Shown here piece after piece: positions 25,218-34,145 of a DNA stretch of 36,590 nt. The stretch is from Porphyromonadaceae bacterium CG2_30_38_12 (GTDB taxonomy: Bacteria; Bacteroidota; Bacteroidia; Bacteroidales; Paludibacteraceae). The notes beneath the pieces were generated by a model, which did no database searches, had not been told where the DNA came from, and saw only the letters and a program-made list of their open reading frames with translations. Position 1 is the stretch's first letter; each line of letters opens with the position of its first letter. A program made the translations under genes and the position numbers. Where the stretch lies: contig MNZK01000061.1 of NCBI GenBank assembly GCA_001873635.1, positions 1 through 36,590 on the forward strand, written 5' to 3'.

Positions 25218-27407
25218 ATGAAGCAAACTCTAAAAGATATAGTTAACGGAATTCTCAACAGCTATTCCATCATTTTCTTTTTGGATAATAAAATACTATC
25301 CGGTACATTGTTGGTGGTGAGTTTTCTCAATTTCTGGGCGGGCGTAAGTGGTTTGTTGGCTGTTGTTTTTGTGCTTTATGTGGGTAAAAAAATGAATCTG
25401 CATCAACCAACATTACAAAGTGGATACTATAGTTTCAACGCTTTGCTGGTGGGTTTGGGAATGGGAACATTTTTCGACCCAAGTGTGGTTTACTTCAGTT
25501 TGTTGGCATTAGCCTCGTTACTTTCCCTTTTGCTCTCGGTTGGTTTGGGAGGTTGGTTTTATAAATACAAATTGCCATTTTTGAGTATTCCATTTGTAAT
25601 CACTTTTTGGTTTGTCGTGCTGCCGTCATCGCATTTCGAAAACTTAGGACTTACTCAACGAAGCATCTTTTGGATCAACGAATTGTATGCGGTAGGTGGT
25701 AACGGATTGCTTGAACTTTTTAAAACAATTGATTCGTTTCAGGTTCATCAGCTTGTCGATATTTATCTGCGTTCGTTGAGTTCTATCTTTTTTCAGAGCA
25801 ATCTGATTGCTGGTACTCTTATAGCCATTGCTTTGCTCATTAGTTCGCGCATTATGTTTTCGCTTTCAGTTGTCGGATTTTTATCAGCTTACTTTTTTGC
25901 TCAATTTACGGGCTCGGAGGCTGCAAGTATCAATTATTACAACATTGGTGCTAATTATATGATGGTGGCTTTTGCTATTGGTGGCTTTTTCGCCATTCCA
26001 TCGCGTCAGTCGTATTTGTGGACAATTTTGCTTATTCCACTCACTTCATTGGTATTGCTATTCTTTTATAAATTGCTCGGCTTTATTCAGTTGCCTGTGT
26101 TTTCATTGCCATTTTCGTTTGTAACCATACTTTTTGTTTATTTTTTGCAAATGCGCACAAAAGCCGAAAATTTGGTACTCACACCTTTACAACTCAATTC
26201 GCCTGAACAAAATTTATACACCTACCGAAACAATGTAGAGCGCCTTTCGGGCATTTATTATTTTGCTATAAATTTACCTTTTATAGGCGAATGGACAGTA
26301 ACGCAAGCTCACAATGGTAAATATACGCACAAAGGCGAATGGCGGCATGCTTTCGACTTTATGATTACCGATAGTAATAATAGCACCTTTCGCAACGATG
26401 GCTATCAACTTACTGATTATTATTGCTATAACAAACCTATATTTGCACCTGCCGATGGTTTTGTCGAACTAATTTTGGATAATATTGAGGATAATATTCC
26501 CGGACAGGTGAACACTGTCAACAATTGGGGAAATAGTATTGTTATCAGGCATCTGAATGGATTGTACAGTCAGATTTCGCACTTGCGCAAAGGAACTTTC
26601 AAAGTACAGCAGGGTGCGTTTATCCATAAAGGCGATTTGCTGGCGCATTGTGGTAATTCGGGTCGTTCGCCCGAACCGCATATTCATTTTCAAATGCAGA
26701 TTTTTCCGGCTATTGGTGCTAAAACCATCGATTATCCGTTTGCCTATTTTTACAAAACAAATTCCGGAAGTGATGCTTTGGTACAATACAAGAAACCACA
26801 GAAAGGCGACATTGTGGCTCCTGTTTCTTCAGACCAATTTATGTTTAATGCTTTCAATATATTGCCCGATAGTGTTTTAAATATGAAATATTCTATGAAT
26901 GGGTCGAACGAAAAAATGGAGCGCTGGGATACTTACACGGATGCATACAATCAAAAGTATTTCTTCTGTGCCGAAACCAATTCCACCGCTTATTATATAA
27001 ACGATGGTTCGATGTTTTATTTTACAGCATTTTATGGCAATAAAAACTCATTACTCTACTATTTTTATTTAGCAGCTTTTAAAATTTATTTGGGCAATAA
27101 GCAAATCGAAATTCAGGATTATTTACCTCTAAGCGTACTCAGAATCCCTCTTTCTATCAAATGGTTACACGATTTTGTTGCTCCTTTCAAAAGTTTTATC
27201 AAAGTGGAATACCAATCGGCAATCGAATTTTCGGATAATGCCCTTAATAGCGGTGAAGTACGCTTTGCATCGGCTATAAAATTTAATATGCTAAATAAGA
27301 TTAACAAAGTAAGTGAAAGTACTGTAAAGATTACATCAAAAGGATTAACCGAATTTGAATATAAATCGAAAAAAACGCAAATCAAAGCAAGATGTATAAG
27401 TATTTAA
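25218..27407 (+). CDS. Urea transporter-family membrane domain fused to M23 metallopeptidase
   Basis: About 729 residues. The N-terminal half (about 1-310) is a multi-helix membrane domain with urea-transporter signatures: SGYYSFNALLVGLGMG and the pore-type KLPFLSIPFVITFW with a weaker second copy, LPVFSLPFSFVT. The next part is an M23 (LytM-type) peptidase with all ligands: H377 and D380 in RHAFDFM, a catalytic His in SQISHLR, and H488/H490 in PHIHFQ. A C-terminal region of about 230 residues is unassigned. I prefer the ATG at 25218 over a GTG at 25131, because the latter would translate two hairpins. The stop overlaps the next gene by 16 bases. It may import or release a small amide or D-amino-acid product and trim an exported peptide or peptidoglycan (inference). 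Confidence 0.88.
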   Translation: MKQTLKDIVNGILNSYSIIFFLDNKILSGTLLVVSFLNFWAGVSGLLAVVFVLYVGKKMNLHQPTLQSGYYSFNALLVGLGMGTFFDPSVVYFSLLALASLLSLLLSVGLGGWFYKYKLPFLSIPFVITFWFVVLPSSHFENLGLTQRSIFWINELYAVGGNGLLELFKTIDSFQVHQLVDIYLRSLSSIFFQSNLIAGTLIAIALLISSRIMFSLSVVGFLSAYFFAQFTGSEAASINYYNIGANYMMVAFAIGGFFAIPSRQSYLWTILLIPLTSLVLLFFYKLLGFIQLPVFSLPFSFVTILFVYFLQMRTKAENLVLTPLQLNSPEQNLYTYRNNVERLSGIYYFAINLPFIGEWTVTQAHNGKYTHKGEWRHAFDFMITDSNNSTFRNDGYQLTDYYCYNKPIFAPADGFVELILDNIEDNIPGQVNTVNNWGNSIVIRHLNGLYSQISHLRKGTFKVQQGAFIHKGDLLAHCGNSGRSPEPHIHFQMQIFPAIGAKTIDYPFAYFYKTNSGSDALVQYKKPQKGDIVAPVSSDQFMFNAFNILPDSVLNMKYSMNGSNEKMERWDTYTDAYNQKYFFCAETNSTAYYINDGSMFYFTAFYGNKNSLLYYFYLAAFKIYLGNKQIEIQDYLPLSVLRIPLSIKWLHDFVAPFKSFIKVEYQSAIEFSDNALNSGEVRFASAIKFNMLNKINKVSESTVKITSKGLTEFEYKSKKTQIKARCISI

Positions 27408-28573
27408 TTGTTATATTATTCGTTTCAACGTCTGTATTTTCGCAACAAAAACTCGATCATGCAACTGTCGATAGCCTTACCTACAATTTTTATCTGAATG
27501 GTAACTGGAACGAACTGATTTTGCTTGGGAAGCGCGCTGTAAACGAAGGCATTGATTTTAAATACTTGCAGCAACGTTTGGGCTATGCCTATTACGCACA
27601 GCAAAATTATTATGCTGCTATCAGGCATTACCAACATGCATTGATTTTCGATGCCGACGATGCCGTTTCGCACACATATCTGTATTATTCGGCACTGTAT
27701 ATCAACGATGAAGCAATGGCGCGGTACCACTTTTCGAAATTAGACGCTGAAAATCAGGCATTTTTAAAAATAAAAAAATCAAAGCTTGTTGAAGCGATAG
27801 ATTTGGAGTACAATTATAAAATAAATAAAGATTATGCTGTGAATAATGCAATGACGAGCGATTTAAGAAGTAATCCACAGTATAAACGAATTGGGTTAAA
27901 CTCGCAGTTAGGTTATCGTTTCAATTTGTACCAATCTTACTCAACTTTCACTCAAAAATCAGACTATTTCAACCAAGCTATTCAAAATGAGTATTATGTG
28001 GCGGGCGTATATTCCTTATTTAGTCGCACAAGCTTAATGGGAGCTTATCATTATGTAGGTACAACCTTCAATACCGATACCGATAGTCTTAAAATTCCGG
28101 GAAATCTTTGGTTTGGAAAGTTAACGCATAGTTTCAGTCGGTTCGATGTTTCGTTAAGTCAATCGCGTTTTACAAATGATTATAACGATGTTTCGCAAAC
28201 TGGGTTACAATTAGGGTTTTCATTACCCCTAAAACCTAAAATTTACTGGAAAAGTTCGGTTTATAATATTACAGAATCTGACTCATCGCGTTTGGTTTTT
28301 AATCAAACAATTGGCGCGTTAATTGCACGTAGGTTTTGGTTGCAAGGCACAGTAACAATCGGAAATCTGAATAATTTTGTTGATAATAACGCACTCTATT
28401 TATACAATTCATTGGATCATACCACTTTCCGAACGGGTGCATCGCTATTCTATTATTTGGGCAAACACATTACTGTATTCACAAACTATTCGTACGATAA
28501 AAAACTTATCGTTGATTCACAATATAATTACAAACAACATTCATTTACAGGAGGTTTAATATGGAAATTCTGA
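27392..28573 (+). CDS. TPR/beta-barrel outer-membrane protein, YaiO-like
   Basis: A 393-residue envelope protein. The signal peptide covers about 1-18 (ending VFSQ). Residues about 40-120 contain two to three TPR-like helix pairs (LQQRLGYAYYAQQNYYAAIRHYQHAL). From about residue 170 alternating aromatic/polar strands continue to the C-terminal GGLIWKF, whose final Phe is typical of outer-membrane barrels. The arrangement recalls YaiO-type proteins. It overlaps both neighbours (16 bases before, 13 after), so the last three genes of the operon are translationally coupled. It probably forms the outer-membrane part of the system. Confidence 0.8.
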   Translation: MYKYLIVILFVSTSVFSQQKLDHATVDSLTYNFYLNGNWNELILLGKRAVNEGIDFKYLQQRLGYAYYAQQNYYAAIRHYQHALIFDADDAVSHTYLYYSALYINDEAMARYHFSKLDAENQAFLKIKKSKLVEAIDLEYNYKINKDYAVNNAMTSDLRSNPQYKRIGLNSQLGYRFNLYQSYSTFTQKSDYFNQAIQNEYYVAGVYSLFSRTSLMGAYHYVGTTFNTDTDSLKIPGNLWFGKLTHSFSRFDVSLSQSRFTNDYNDVSQTGLQLGFSLPLKPKIYWKSSVYNITESDSSRLVFNQTIGALIARRFWLQGTVTIGNLNNFVDNNALYLYNSLDHTTFRTGASLFYYLGKHITVFTNYSYDKKLIVDSQYNYKQHSFTGGLIWKF

Positions 28574-29175
28574 AATTTAAAGCAATTCTAATTTGCTTGA
28601 TAATAATAAATACTGCTTTTGCGCAAAATAATGCCCGTCAAACTGCTTTTGCTAAAAGTTACGAGTTTGAGAAAAAAACAAACTATAGTGCTGCCATCAA
28701 AGAGGTAAAAAGTGGGTACGATGCCAAGGATTATTTCAGTAATATTCGTTTGGGCTGGTTGCTATATTTAGACAAAAATTACACTGAATCAAAAAAGTAT
28801 TACGACAAAGCCATTGCTTTAAAACCTTATGCCATTGAGGCACGTTTTGGAGCCATCAAGCCATTAAGCGCCATCGAAAGTTGGGAAAAAGTAACAGCAC
28901 ACTACTTACAAATACTTAAAATTGACCCACAAAATACGACTGCCAATTATTGGTTGGGGGTGATTTATTACAACCGGAAGGACTATGTAAATGCTAATAA
29001 GCTTTTCGAGAAAGTGGTAAATCTTTATCCACTCGATTACGATTCGATAATAATGCTTGCTTGGACAAAACTTAATCTCGGAAAAGCTGCCGATGCCAAA
29101 GTGCTTTTCAATCATGCACTGACTATTCGCCCCAACGATTCATCAGCTTTGAGTGGTTTGAAACTGATAAAATAA
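28561..29175 (+). CDS. Periplasmic TPR-repeat protein
   Basis: A 204-residue protein with a signal peptide (about 1-21, ending AFAQ) and TPR repeats over nearly all of the mature part: NIRLGWLLYLDKNYTESKKY, TANYWLGVIYYNRKDYVNAN and SIIMLAWTKLNLGKAADAKV. TPR proteins act as protein-protein scaffolds. It overlaps the YaiO-like gene by 13 bases and is the last gene of the operon; metG with its own promoter follows. It likely partners the barrel protein. Confidence 0.85.
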   Translation: MEILKFKAILICLIIINTAFAQNNARQTAFAKSYEFEKKTNYSAAIKEVKSGYDAKDYFSNIRLGWLLYLDKNYTESKKYYDKAIALKPYAIEARFGAIKPLSAIESWEKVTAHYLQILKIDPQNTTANYWLGVIYYNRKDYVNANKLFEKVVNLYPLDYDSIIMLAWTKLNLGKAADAKVLFNHALTIRPNDSSALSGLKLIK

Positions 29176-29186
29176 AAGAATTTCTG

Positions 29187-29194
29187 TATCTTTG
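29187..29194 (+). promoter_or_regulatory. Candidate -7 promoter box of metG
   Basis: TATCTTTG matches TAnnTTTG 46 bases before the metG ATG at 29240. Transcription would start near 29200, just before the ATG at 29210, which supports the downstream ATG as the true start. Confidence 0.6.
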
Positions 29195-29239
29195 CACTCC
29201 TAAAAAAAAATGCAAGTACGAGAAAATAAATATTTTTAC

Positions 29240-31279
29240 ATGAAATCTTTTAAACGCACCACCGTTACTTCCGCTTTGCCTTATGCCAATGGTCCTGTTC
29301 ACATAGGTCATTTGGCTGGCGTTTATGTTCCTGCCGATATTTATGTGCGCTACCTTCGTCTGAAAGGGGAAGAAGTACTTTTTATCGGAGGTTCCGATGA
29401 ACACGGGGTTCCTATTACCATAAAAGCTAAAAAAGAAGGCGTAACGCCTCAGGATATTGTAGATCGCTATCACGGAATAATAAAAAAATCGTTCCAGGAT
29501 TTTGGAATTTCATTCGATATTTACTCGCGAACTTCTTCCAAAATTCACCGTGAAGTAGCTTCCGGAATTTTTAAAACCATTTATGACAAAGGCGGTTTTA
29601 TAGAAAAAACTAACGAACAGTATTACGACGAAACAGCACAGCAATTCCTTGCCGACCGCTACATTACTGGCAAATGTCCGCATTGTGGTAATGAAAACGC
29701 CTATGGCGATCAGTGTGAAGCTTGCGGAACATCGCTGAACCCAACCGATTTGATAAATCCAAAATCAGCGATTAGCGGTTCGGCACCCGTAAGGCGCGAA
29801 ACCAAACATTGGTATTTGCCTCTTGACCAACACGAAGCTTGGCTGCGTCAGTGGATTTTGAACGACCACAAAGAATGGAAACCCAACGTGTACGGGCAGT
29901 GCAAAAGCTGGCTCGACATGGGTTTGCAGCCACGTGCTGTAAGTCGCGACCTCGATTGGGGAATTCCAGTACCCGTTGCTGGAGCCGAAGGAAAAGTGCT
30001 ATACGTGTGGTTCGATGCACCCATTGGTTACATTTCGAACACGAAAGAATTATTACCTGATTCCTGGGAAAAATGGTGGAAAGACCCCGAAACACGCTTG
30101 CTCCATTTTATTGGTAAAGATAATATCGTATTCCATTGCATTGTTTTCCCAGCTATGCTCAAAGCCGAAGGTTCGTATATTTTGCCCGACAATGTTCCTG
30201 CCAACGAATTTCTGAATCTCGAAGGGGATAAAATTTCTACTTCGCGTAATTGGGCAGTGTGGTTGCACGAATACCTCGAAGAATTTCCCGGAAAACAAGA
30301 TGTACTGCGCTACGTACTCACTGCCAATGCCCCCGAAACGAAAGACAACGATTTTACATGGAAAGATTTTCAAGCACGCAACAACAATGAATTGGTGGCA
30401 ATTTTCGGTAATTTTATCAACCGTGCTTTGGTGCTTACTCAAAAATATTACGAAGGTCAAGTTCCTGCTTTGGGCGAACTGACTAACTACGACAAGCAAA
30501 CACTCGAAGAATTTGTAAACGTAAAAGCTGACGTTGAAAAACTGCTCAATAATTTCCGCTTTCGCGATGCACAAAAAGAGGCAATGAACTTAGCACGTAT
30601 TGGCAACAAATACTTAGCCGATACGGAACCTTGGAAAGTAGCAAAAACGGATATGGTGCGTGTGGACACCATCATGCACCTGAGTTTGCAAATTGCTGCT
30701 AATCTGGCTATTGCTTTCGAACCATTTTTGCCGTTTACAGCCGAAAAGCTGCGCAACATGTTGAACTTGAAAACATTCGATTGGAAGGAATTGGGTAATA
30801 TTGATTTATTGAAAGCCGGCGACCAACTGGGAGCTCCCGAATTACTTTTCGAGAAAATTGAAGACGAAACGATTGCTGCACAAGTTCAAAAACTACAAGA
30901 CACGAAATTGGCAAACGAAGCAGCAGCCTACAAACCCAATGCGGTGAAAGAAAATGTGCCTTTCGACGATTTTATGAAAATGGATATTCGTGTAGCAACA
31001 GTGCTCGATTGTCTGAAAGTGCCCAAAGCCGACAAACTGTTGCAGTTTAAGCTCGACGATGGAATGGGCGGTCGGACTATTTTATCCGGAATTGCTGCTT
31101 ATTATCCAAATCCTGAGAAACTCATTGGCATGCAAGTTTGCTTTATCGCCAATTTTGAACCCCGTAAACTGCGAGGCGTAATGAGCGAAGGCATGATTCT
31201 TTCGGCCGAAGATGCTAACGGGAAATTAGTTCTTATAAATCCAAGTGCTCTGGTTACGAACGGTGTGGAGGTGAAATAA
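29240..31279 (+). CDS. metG: Methionyl-tRNA synthetase
   Basis: This cytoplasmic class I synthetase charges tRNA-Met. About 679 residues from the ATG at 29240, where the conserved N-terminus [24 protein letters not shown] begins in pattern (HIGH motif as HIGH in PVHIGHLAG). The zinc knuckle is CPHCG-x8-C-x-x-C near residue 148, and the KMSKS loop reads GDKISTSRN. The C-terminal 110 residues ([34 protein letters not shown]) are an EMAP II-like tRNA-binding domain. An upstream ATG at 29210 adds ten residues that do not look conserved. Confidence 0.96.
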   Translation: MKSFKRTTVTSALPYANGPVHIGHLAGVYVPADIYVRYLRLKGEEVLFIGGSDEHGVPITIKAKKEGVTPQDIVDRYHGIIKKSFQDFGISFDIYSRTSSKIHREVASGIFKTIYDKGGFIEKTNEQYYDETAQQFLADRYITGKCPHCGNENAYGDQCEACGTSLNPTDLINPKSAISGSAPVRRETKHWYLPLDQHEAWLRQWILNDHKEWKPNVYGQCKSWLDMGLQPRAVSRDLDWGIPVPVAGAEGKVLYVWFDAPIGYISNTKELLPDSWEKWWKDPETRLLHFIGKDNIVFHCIVFPAMLKAEGSYILPDNVPANEFLNLEGDKISTSRNWAVWLHEYLEEFPGKQDVLRYVLTANAPETKDNDFTWKDFQARNNNELVAIFGNFINRALVLTQKYYEGQVPALGELTNYDKQTLEEFVNVKADVEKLLNNFRFRDAQKEAMNLARIGNKYLADTEPWKVAKTDMVRVDTIMHLSLQIAANLAIAFEPFLPFTAEKLRNMLNLKTFDWKELGNIDLLKAGDQLGAPELLFEKIEDETIAAQVQKLQDTKLANEAAAYKPNAVKENVPFDDFMKMDIRVATVLDCLKVPKADKLLQFKLDDGMGGRTILSGIAAYYPNPEKLIGMQVCFIANFEPRKLRGVMSEGMILSAEDANGKLVLINPSALVTNGVEVK

Positions 31280-31284
31280 AAAAT

Positions 31285-31324
31285 AAAAAAAAGAGGTTTC
31301 AGTTACGAAACCTCTATTTTTTTT
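31285..31324. terminator. Bidirectional terminator between metG and the oxidoreductase operon
   Basis: A perfect 9-bp stem AGAGGTTTC (31292-31300)/GAAACCTCT (31307-31315) with loop AGTTAC has a T run after it (31317-31324) and an A run before it (31285-31292). It can thus stop transcription in both directions. The stop codon of the gamma-subunit gene lies in the loop. Confidence 0.9.
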
Positions 31325-31854
31325 ATCAAATCCATGCCTATATGAATGGCTTTTTCGTTGGCAGATAACAAGTGATGATGCCTTTCGGGAAGTGATTTTT
31401 TTAATCCTTTCAACACATTTTCGACTTGTACGATAGGGCGCACTTTGAGCAAACCACCCAAAATCATCATGTTCATGGTTTTTACCTGATTGTTGGCATA
31501 AGCATACTCAATAGCATCAATCCGATAGATGTTTATATCCGTGCGCGTTGGAAATTTATGAAATCCATTGCCATCGAATATCAATGTGCCACCAGGTTTT
31601 ACCTTGCTTTCGAAACGTTCTAATGAAGGCTGATTGAGGATGATGGCTGTATCGAAAGCGTTTAATACGGGTGAGCTTACATGCTCATCGCTCAAAATCA
31701 CAGTAACATTTGCAGTACCGCCACGCTGTTCGGGACCATAAGAAGGCAACCAGCTCACTTCTTGACCTTGCATAAGACCAGAGTAAGCTAAAATTTTACC
31801 CATCGACAACACTCCCTGACCACCAAAGCCAGCAATAATTATTTCTTCTGTCAT
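31303..31854 (-). CDS. 2-oxoacid:ferredoxin oxidoreductase, gamma subunit
   Basis: This 183-residue gamma subunit belongs to a pyruvate/2-oxoacid:ferredoxin oxidoreductase complex. The start EEIIIAGFGGQGVLSMGKIL is the family hallmark (GFGGQG), followed by WLPSYGPEQRGG with the conserved E-x-R-G-G. It is the last gene of a four-gene operon (ferredoxin, alpha, beta, gamma), 14 bases after beta. Its stop lies in the loop of a bidirectional terminator. Confidence 0.92.
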   Translation of the reverse strand: MTEEIIIAGFGGQGVLSMGKILAYSGLMQGQEVSWLPSYGPEQRGGTANVTVILSDEHVSSPVLNAFDTAIILNQPSLERFESKVKPGGTLIFDGNGFHKFPTRTDINIYRIDAIEYAYANNQVKTMNMMILGGLLKVRPIVQVENVLKGLKKSLPERHHHLLSANEKAIHIGMDLIKKIEVS

Positions 31855-31868
31855 TGTTTGTTTCGTTA

Positions 31869-32630
31869 TTATTCGTTTTTCAAATCGCCCATCGGGAATA
31901 CTGGAAACATGTTTTCAACCATCCAATCGTTGGCATCGGCAGGGGTCATTTTCCAACCTGCATTACAAGTCGAAACTACTTCTACAATAGATGTACCTTT
32001 GTTCTGCATGGAATTTTCAAAAGCGTGCTGTATGGCTCTTTTTGCTTTTTTCACGCCGGCAACAGTGTGAACAGCCTGACGTGTTACGTAGCACACACCA
32101 TCCAACTTAGCAAGCAAATCGGTAATATTAAGTGGATTACCTGCCAATGGCACATCACGCCCGTTTGGTGTAGTTGATGTTTTCATTCCTGCCAAGGTTG
32201 TTGGCGCCATTTGTCCACCCGTCATGCCGTAAATACCATTATTTATAAAAATTATGGCTATATTTTCACCTCGGTTGCAAGCGTGAATTGTTTCGGCAGT
32301 ACCAATAGCAGCCAAATCACCATCACCTTGATAGGTGAAAACCAAGCGGTCGGGCAATAATCTTTTTATGGCAGTTGCCAGTGCCGGTGCACGTCCGTGA
32401 GCGGCTTGTTGCCAATCCACATCCAAATACTTATAGGCAAAAACAGCACATCCAACCGGAGCGATGGCAATTGTTTTTTCTTGTACGCCCATTTCCTCAA
32501 TAATTTCACCAATTATTTTATGTACAACGCCATGACTACATCCCGGGCAGTAATGCATCGGGACTTCATTCATAACCGTATTTTTTTTGTACACCAAATT
32601 GGCAGGGTTTATTATATCAGCTACATTCAT
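31869..32630 (-). CDS. 2-oxoacid:ferredoxin oxidoreductase, beta (TPP-binding) subunit
   Basis: A 253-residue subunit that binds thiamine diphosphate and decarboxylates the 2-oxoacid. Visible motifs are HYCPGCSHG near the N-terminus, the TPP/Mg motif YQGDGDLAAIGTAETIHACNRGENIAIIFINN in pattern (GDGD...N), and GMTGGQMAPTT. CoA- and ferredoxin-linked oxidation of branched-chain or other 2-oxoacids in anaerobes is the expected role. It lies 34 bases after alpha. Confidence 0.92.
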   Translation of the reverse strand: MNVADIINPANLVYKKNTVMNEVPMHYCPGCSHGVVHKIIGEIIEEMGVQEKTIAIAPVGCAVFAYKYLDVDWQQAAHGRAPALATAIKRLLPDRLVFTYQGDGDLAAIGTAETIHACNRGENIAIIFINNGIYGMTGGQMAPTTLAGMKTSTTPNGRDVPLAGNPLNITDLLAKLDGVCYVTRQAVHTVAGVKKAKRAIQHAFENSMQNKGTSIVEVVSTCNAGWKMTPADANDWMVENMFPVFPMGDLKNE

Positions 32631-32664
32631 TTTGTTAATTGTTTTTTAAATTAATTCTAACTAA

Positions 32665-33768
32665 TTAGTTTTTCGAAATCAATTTATCTTTGAGCGCTTG
32701 AAGCACTTCATCGGGAGTTGGAACAATGCCACCCATGCGACCATAAAATTCGACTGGTATTTTCCCATTCACCGCTAAACGCACATCTTCCACCATTTGT
32801 CCGGCGCTTAGCTCCACCGAAAGCATACCTTTAACTTGCTCGGCACGCTTTTTAATTTGTTCGGTAGGGAATGGGTATAGCGTGATTGGACGTATCAAAC
32901 CCACTTTGAGTCCTTCAGCACGAGCTAATTCGGATGTTTTTTGACAAATACGTGCACTGATACCAAATGCCACTAAAATATAGTTAGCATCTTCGCAGTT
33001 TATTTCTTCAAACAGTACTTCGTTTTTTTCTATTTCGCGATAGCGCCCTTGCAATACTAAGTTTAGCTCTTCCATTTCCCAAGCTTCCAAACGGAGCGAA
33101 TTAATGACGTTCGGTTTGCGATGAGCAGGTTTTCCAAGTGTAGCCCACGGTGCAACCGCAATTATTTCCTCCTCTGTCCAGCGTGGTTTGAAAGGAGGCA
33201 ACACTACTTTTTCCATCATTTGACCAATCACGCCATCAGCCAAAATGAATGTCGGAGTACGGTATTTAAAAGCCAAATCGAATGCTTTGCCCACAAAATC
33301 TGCCATTTCCTGTACCGAAGCGGGTGCCAAGGTTATCACTTTGTAATCGCCATGACCGCCGCCTTTTACGGTTTGAAAATAATCGGCTTGACTGGGCTGT
33401 ATGGTTCCTAAACCAGGACCACCACGCATTACATTCACAACGACACACGGAAGTTCGGCACCTGCCATATACGAAATGCCTTCTTGCATAAGACTAACAC
33501 CAGGGCTCGAAGAAGATGTCATGGCTTTTTTGCCACAGCCAGCAGCTCCATAGACCATGTTGATAGAGGCAGTTTCACTTTCAGCCTGCAACACAACCAT
33601 GCCCGTAGTGTGCCATGGTTCCACTTCCATAAGTGTTTCAAGAATTTCTGATTGCGGTGTGATAGGATAGCCAAAATAGCCATCGCAGCCACATCGAATG
33701 GCTGCATGGGCAATGGCTTCGTTGCCTTTCATCAACCGAACTTCGTTTTCTTTATTTTCTTTTTTCAT
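32665..33768 (-). CDS. vorB: 2-oxoacid:ferredoxin oxidoreductase, alpha subunit (VorB-type)
   Basis: A 367-residue subunit. KGNEAIAHAAIRCGCDGYFG and GYPITPQSEILE, then QAESETASINMVYGAAGCG, MTSSSSPGVSLM and VMRGGPGLGTIQPSQAD are typical of the alpha/VorB chain. I recall near-identical sequences in Bacteroides named 3-methyl-2-oxobutanoate dehydrogenase subunit VorB. The substrate cannot be confirmed; 2-oxoglutarate (KorA) is the main alternative, because the two families share subunit order. The ferredoxin gene ends 8 bases upstream. Confidence 0.88.
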   Translation of the reverse strand: MKKENKENEVRLMKGNEAIAHAAIRCGCDGYFGYPITPQSEILETLMEVEPWHTTGMVVLQAESETASINMVYGAAGCGKKAMTSSSSPGVSLMQEGISYMAGAELPCVVVNVMRGGPGLGTIQPSQADYFQTVKGGGHGDYKVITLAPASVQEMADFVGKAFDLAFKYRTPTFILADGVIGQMMEKVVLPPFKPRWTEEEIIAVAPWATLGKPAHRKPNVINSLRLEAWEMEELNLVLQGRYREIEKNEVLFEEINCEDANYILVAFGISARICQKTSELARAEGLKVGLIRPITLYPFPTEQIKKRAEQVKGMLSVELSAGQMVEDVRLAVNGKIPVEFYGRMGGIVPTPDEVLQALKDKLISKN

Positions 33769-33776
33769 TGATTTTT

Positions 33777-34001
33777 TTAGAGTTTAACACGATATACTGT
33801 TATGCATGCATCTGGACAAACATTAGCACAGGCTGAGCAGCCTACGCAATCTTCGCTATTTGCCATGTGCGAAAAATTATATCCTTTTGAATTTGCTTCG
33901 GTAGATAATGCCAAAACAGTTGTGGGGCATGCAACCACGCAGAGGTCACAACCTTTACACTTTTCGGTATCAACTACAATAGCACCTTTAAATTTTGCCA
34001 T
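33777..34001 (-). CDS. 4Fe-4S ferredoxin subunit of the 2-oxoacid oxidoreductase
   Basis: A 74-residue ferredoxin-like delta subunit with two complete cluster motifs, CKGCDLCVVACP and CVGCSACANVCP, each C-x2-C-x2-C-x3-C. It carries electrons from the TPP subunit to free ferredoxin. First gene of the operon, with a -7 box 40 bases upstream at 34041-34048. Confidence 0.95.
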   Translation of the reverse strand: MAKFKGAIVVDTEKCKGCDLCVVACPTTVLALSTEANSKGYNFSHMANSEDCVGCSACANVCPDACITVYRVKL

Positions 34002-34040
34002 CTTATTTTCATTTTTTAGTTACAATCTGTAATCCACTCG

Positions 34041-34048
34041 CAAAAGTA
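34041..34048 (-). promoter_or_regulatory. Candidate -7 promoter box of the oxidoreductase operon
   Basis: The minus strand reads TACTTTTG, matching TAnnTTTG, 40 bases before the ferredoxin-subunit ATG. Confidence 0.55.
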
Positions 34049-34083
34049 ATTAAAAATAATACGAATGAAAATTATTGCCGATA

Positions 34084-34122
34084 TATTAGTTTTTTTTAAA
34101 CTAATAAAAAATATTTTTTATT
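34084..34122. repeat. Overlapping A/T palindromes, possible terminator of the hydrolase gene
   Basis: TATTAGTTT (34084-34092) pairs with AAACTAATA (34098-34106), and 34103-34122 is a perfect 20-base palindrome made only of A and T. They lie between the hydrolase stop and the oxidoreductase promoter and could end hydrolase transcription, but pure A/T hairpins are weak and may be compositional. Confidence 0.3.
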
Positions 34123-34145
34123 CTTTAAAATGCTGATATATAATG

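Noticed and set aside
30053-30574. 173-codon minus-strand ORF within metG
   Set aside because: It is antisense to conserved metG sequence and is explained by codon bias of the true frame.
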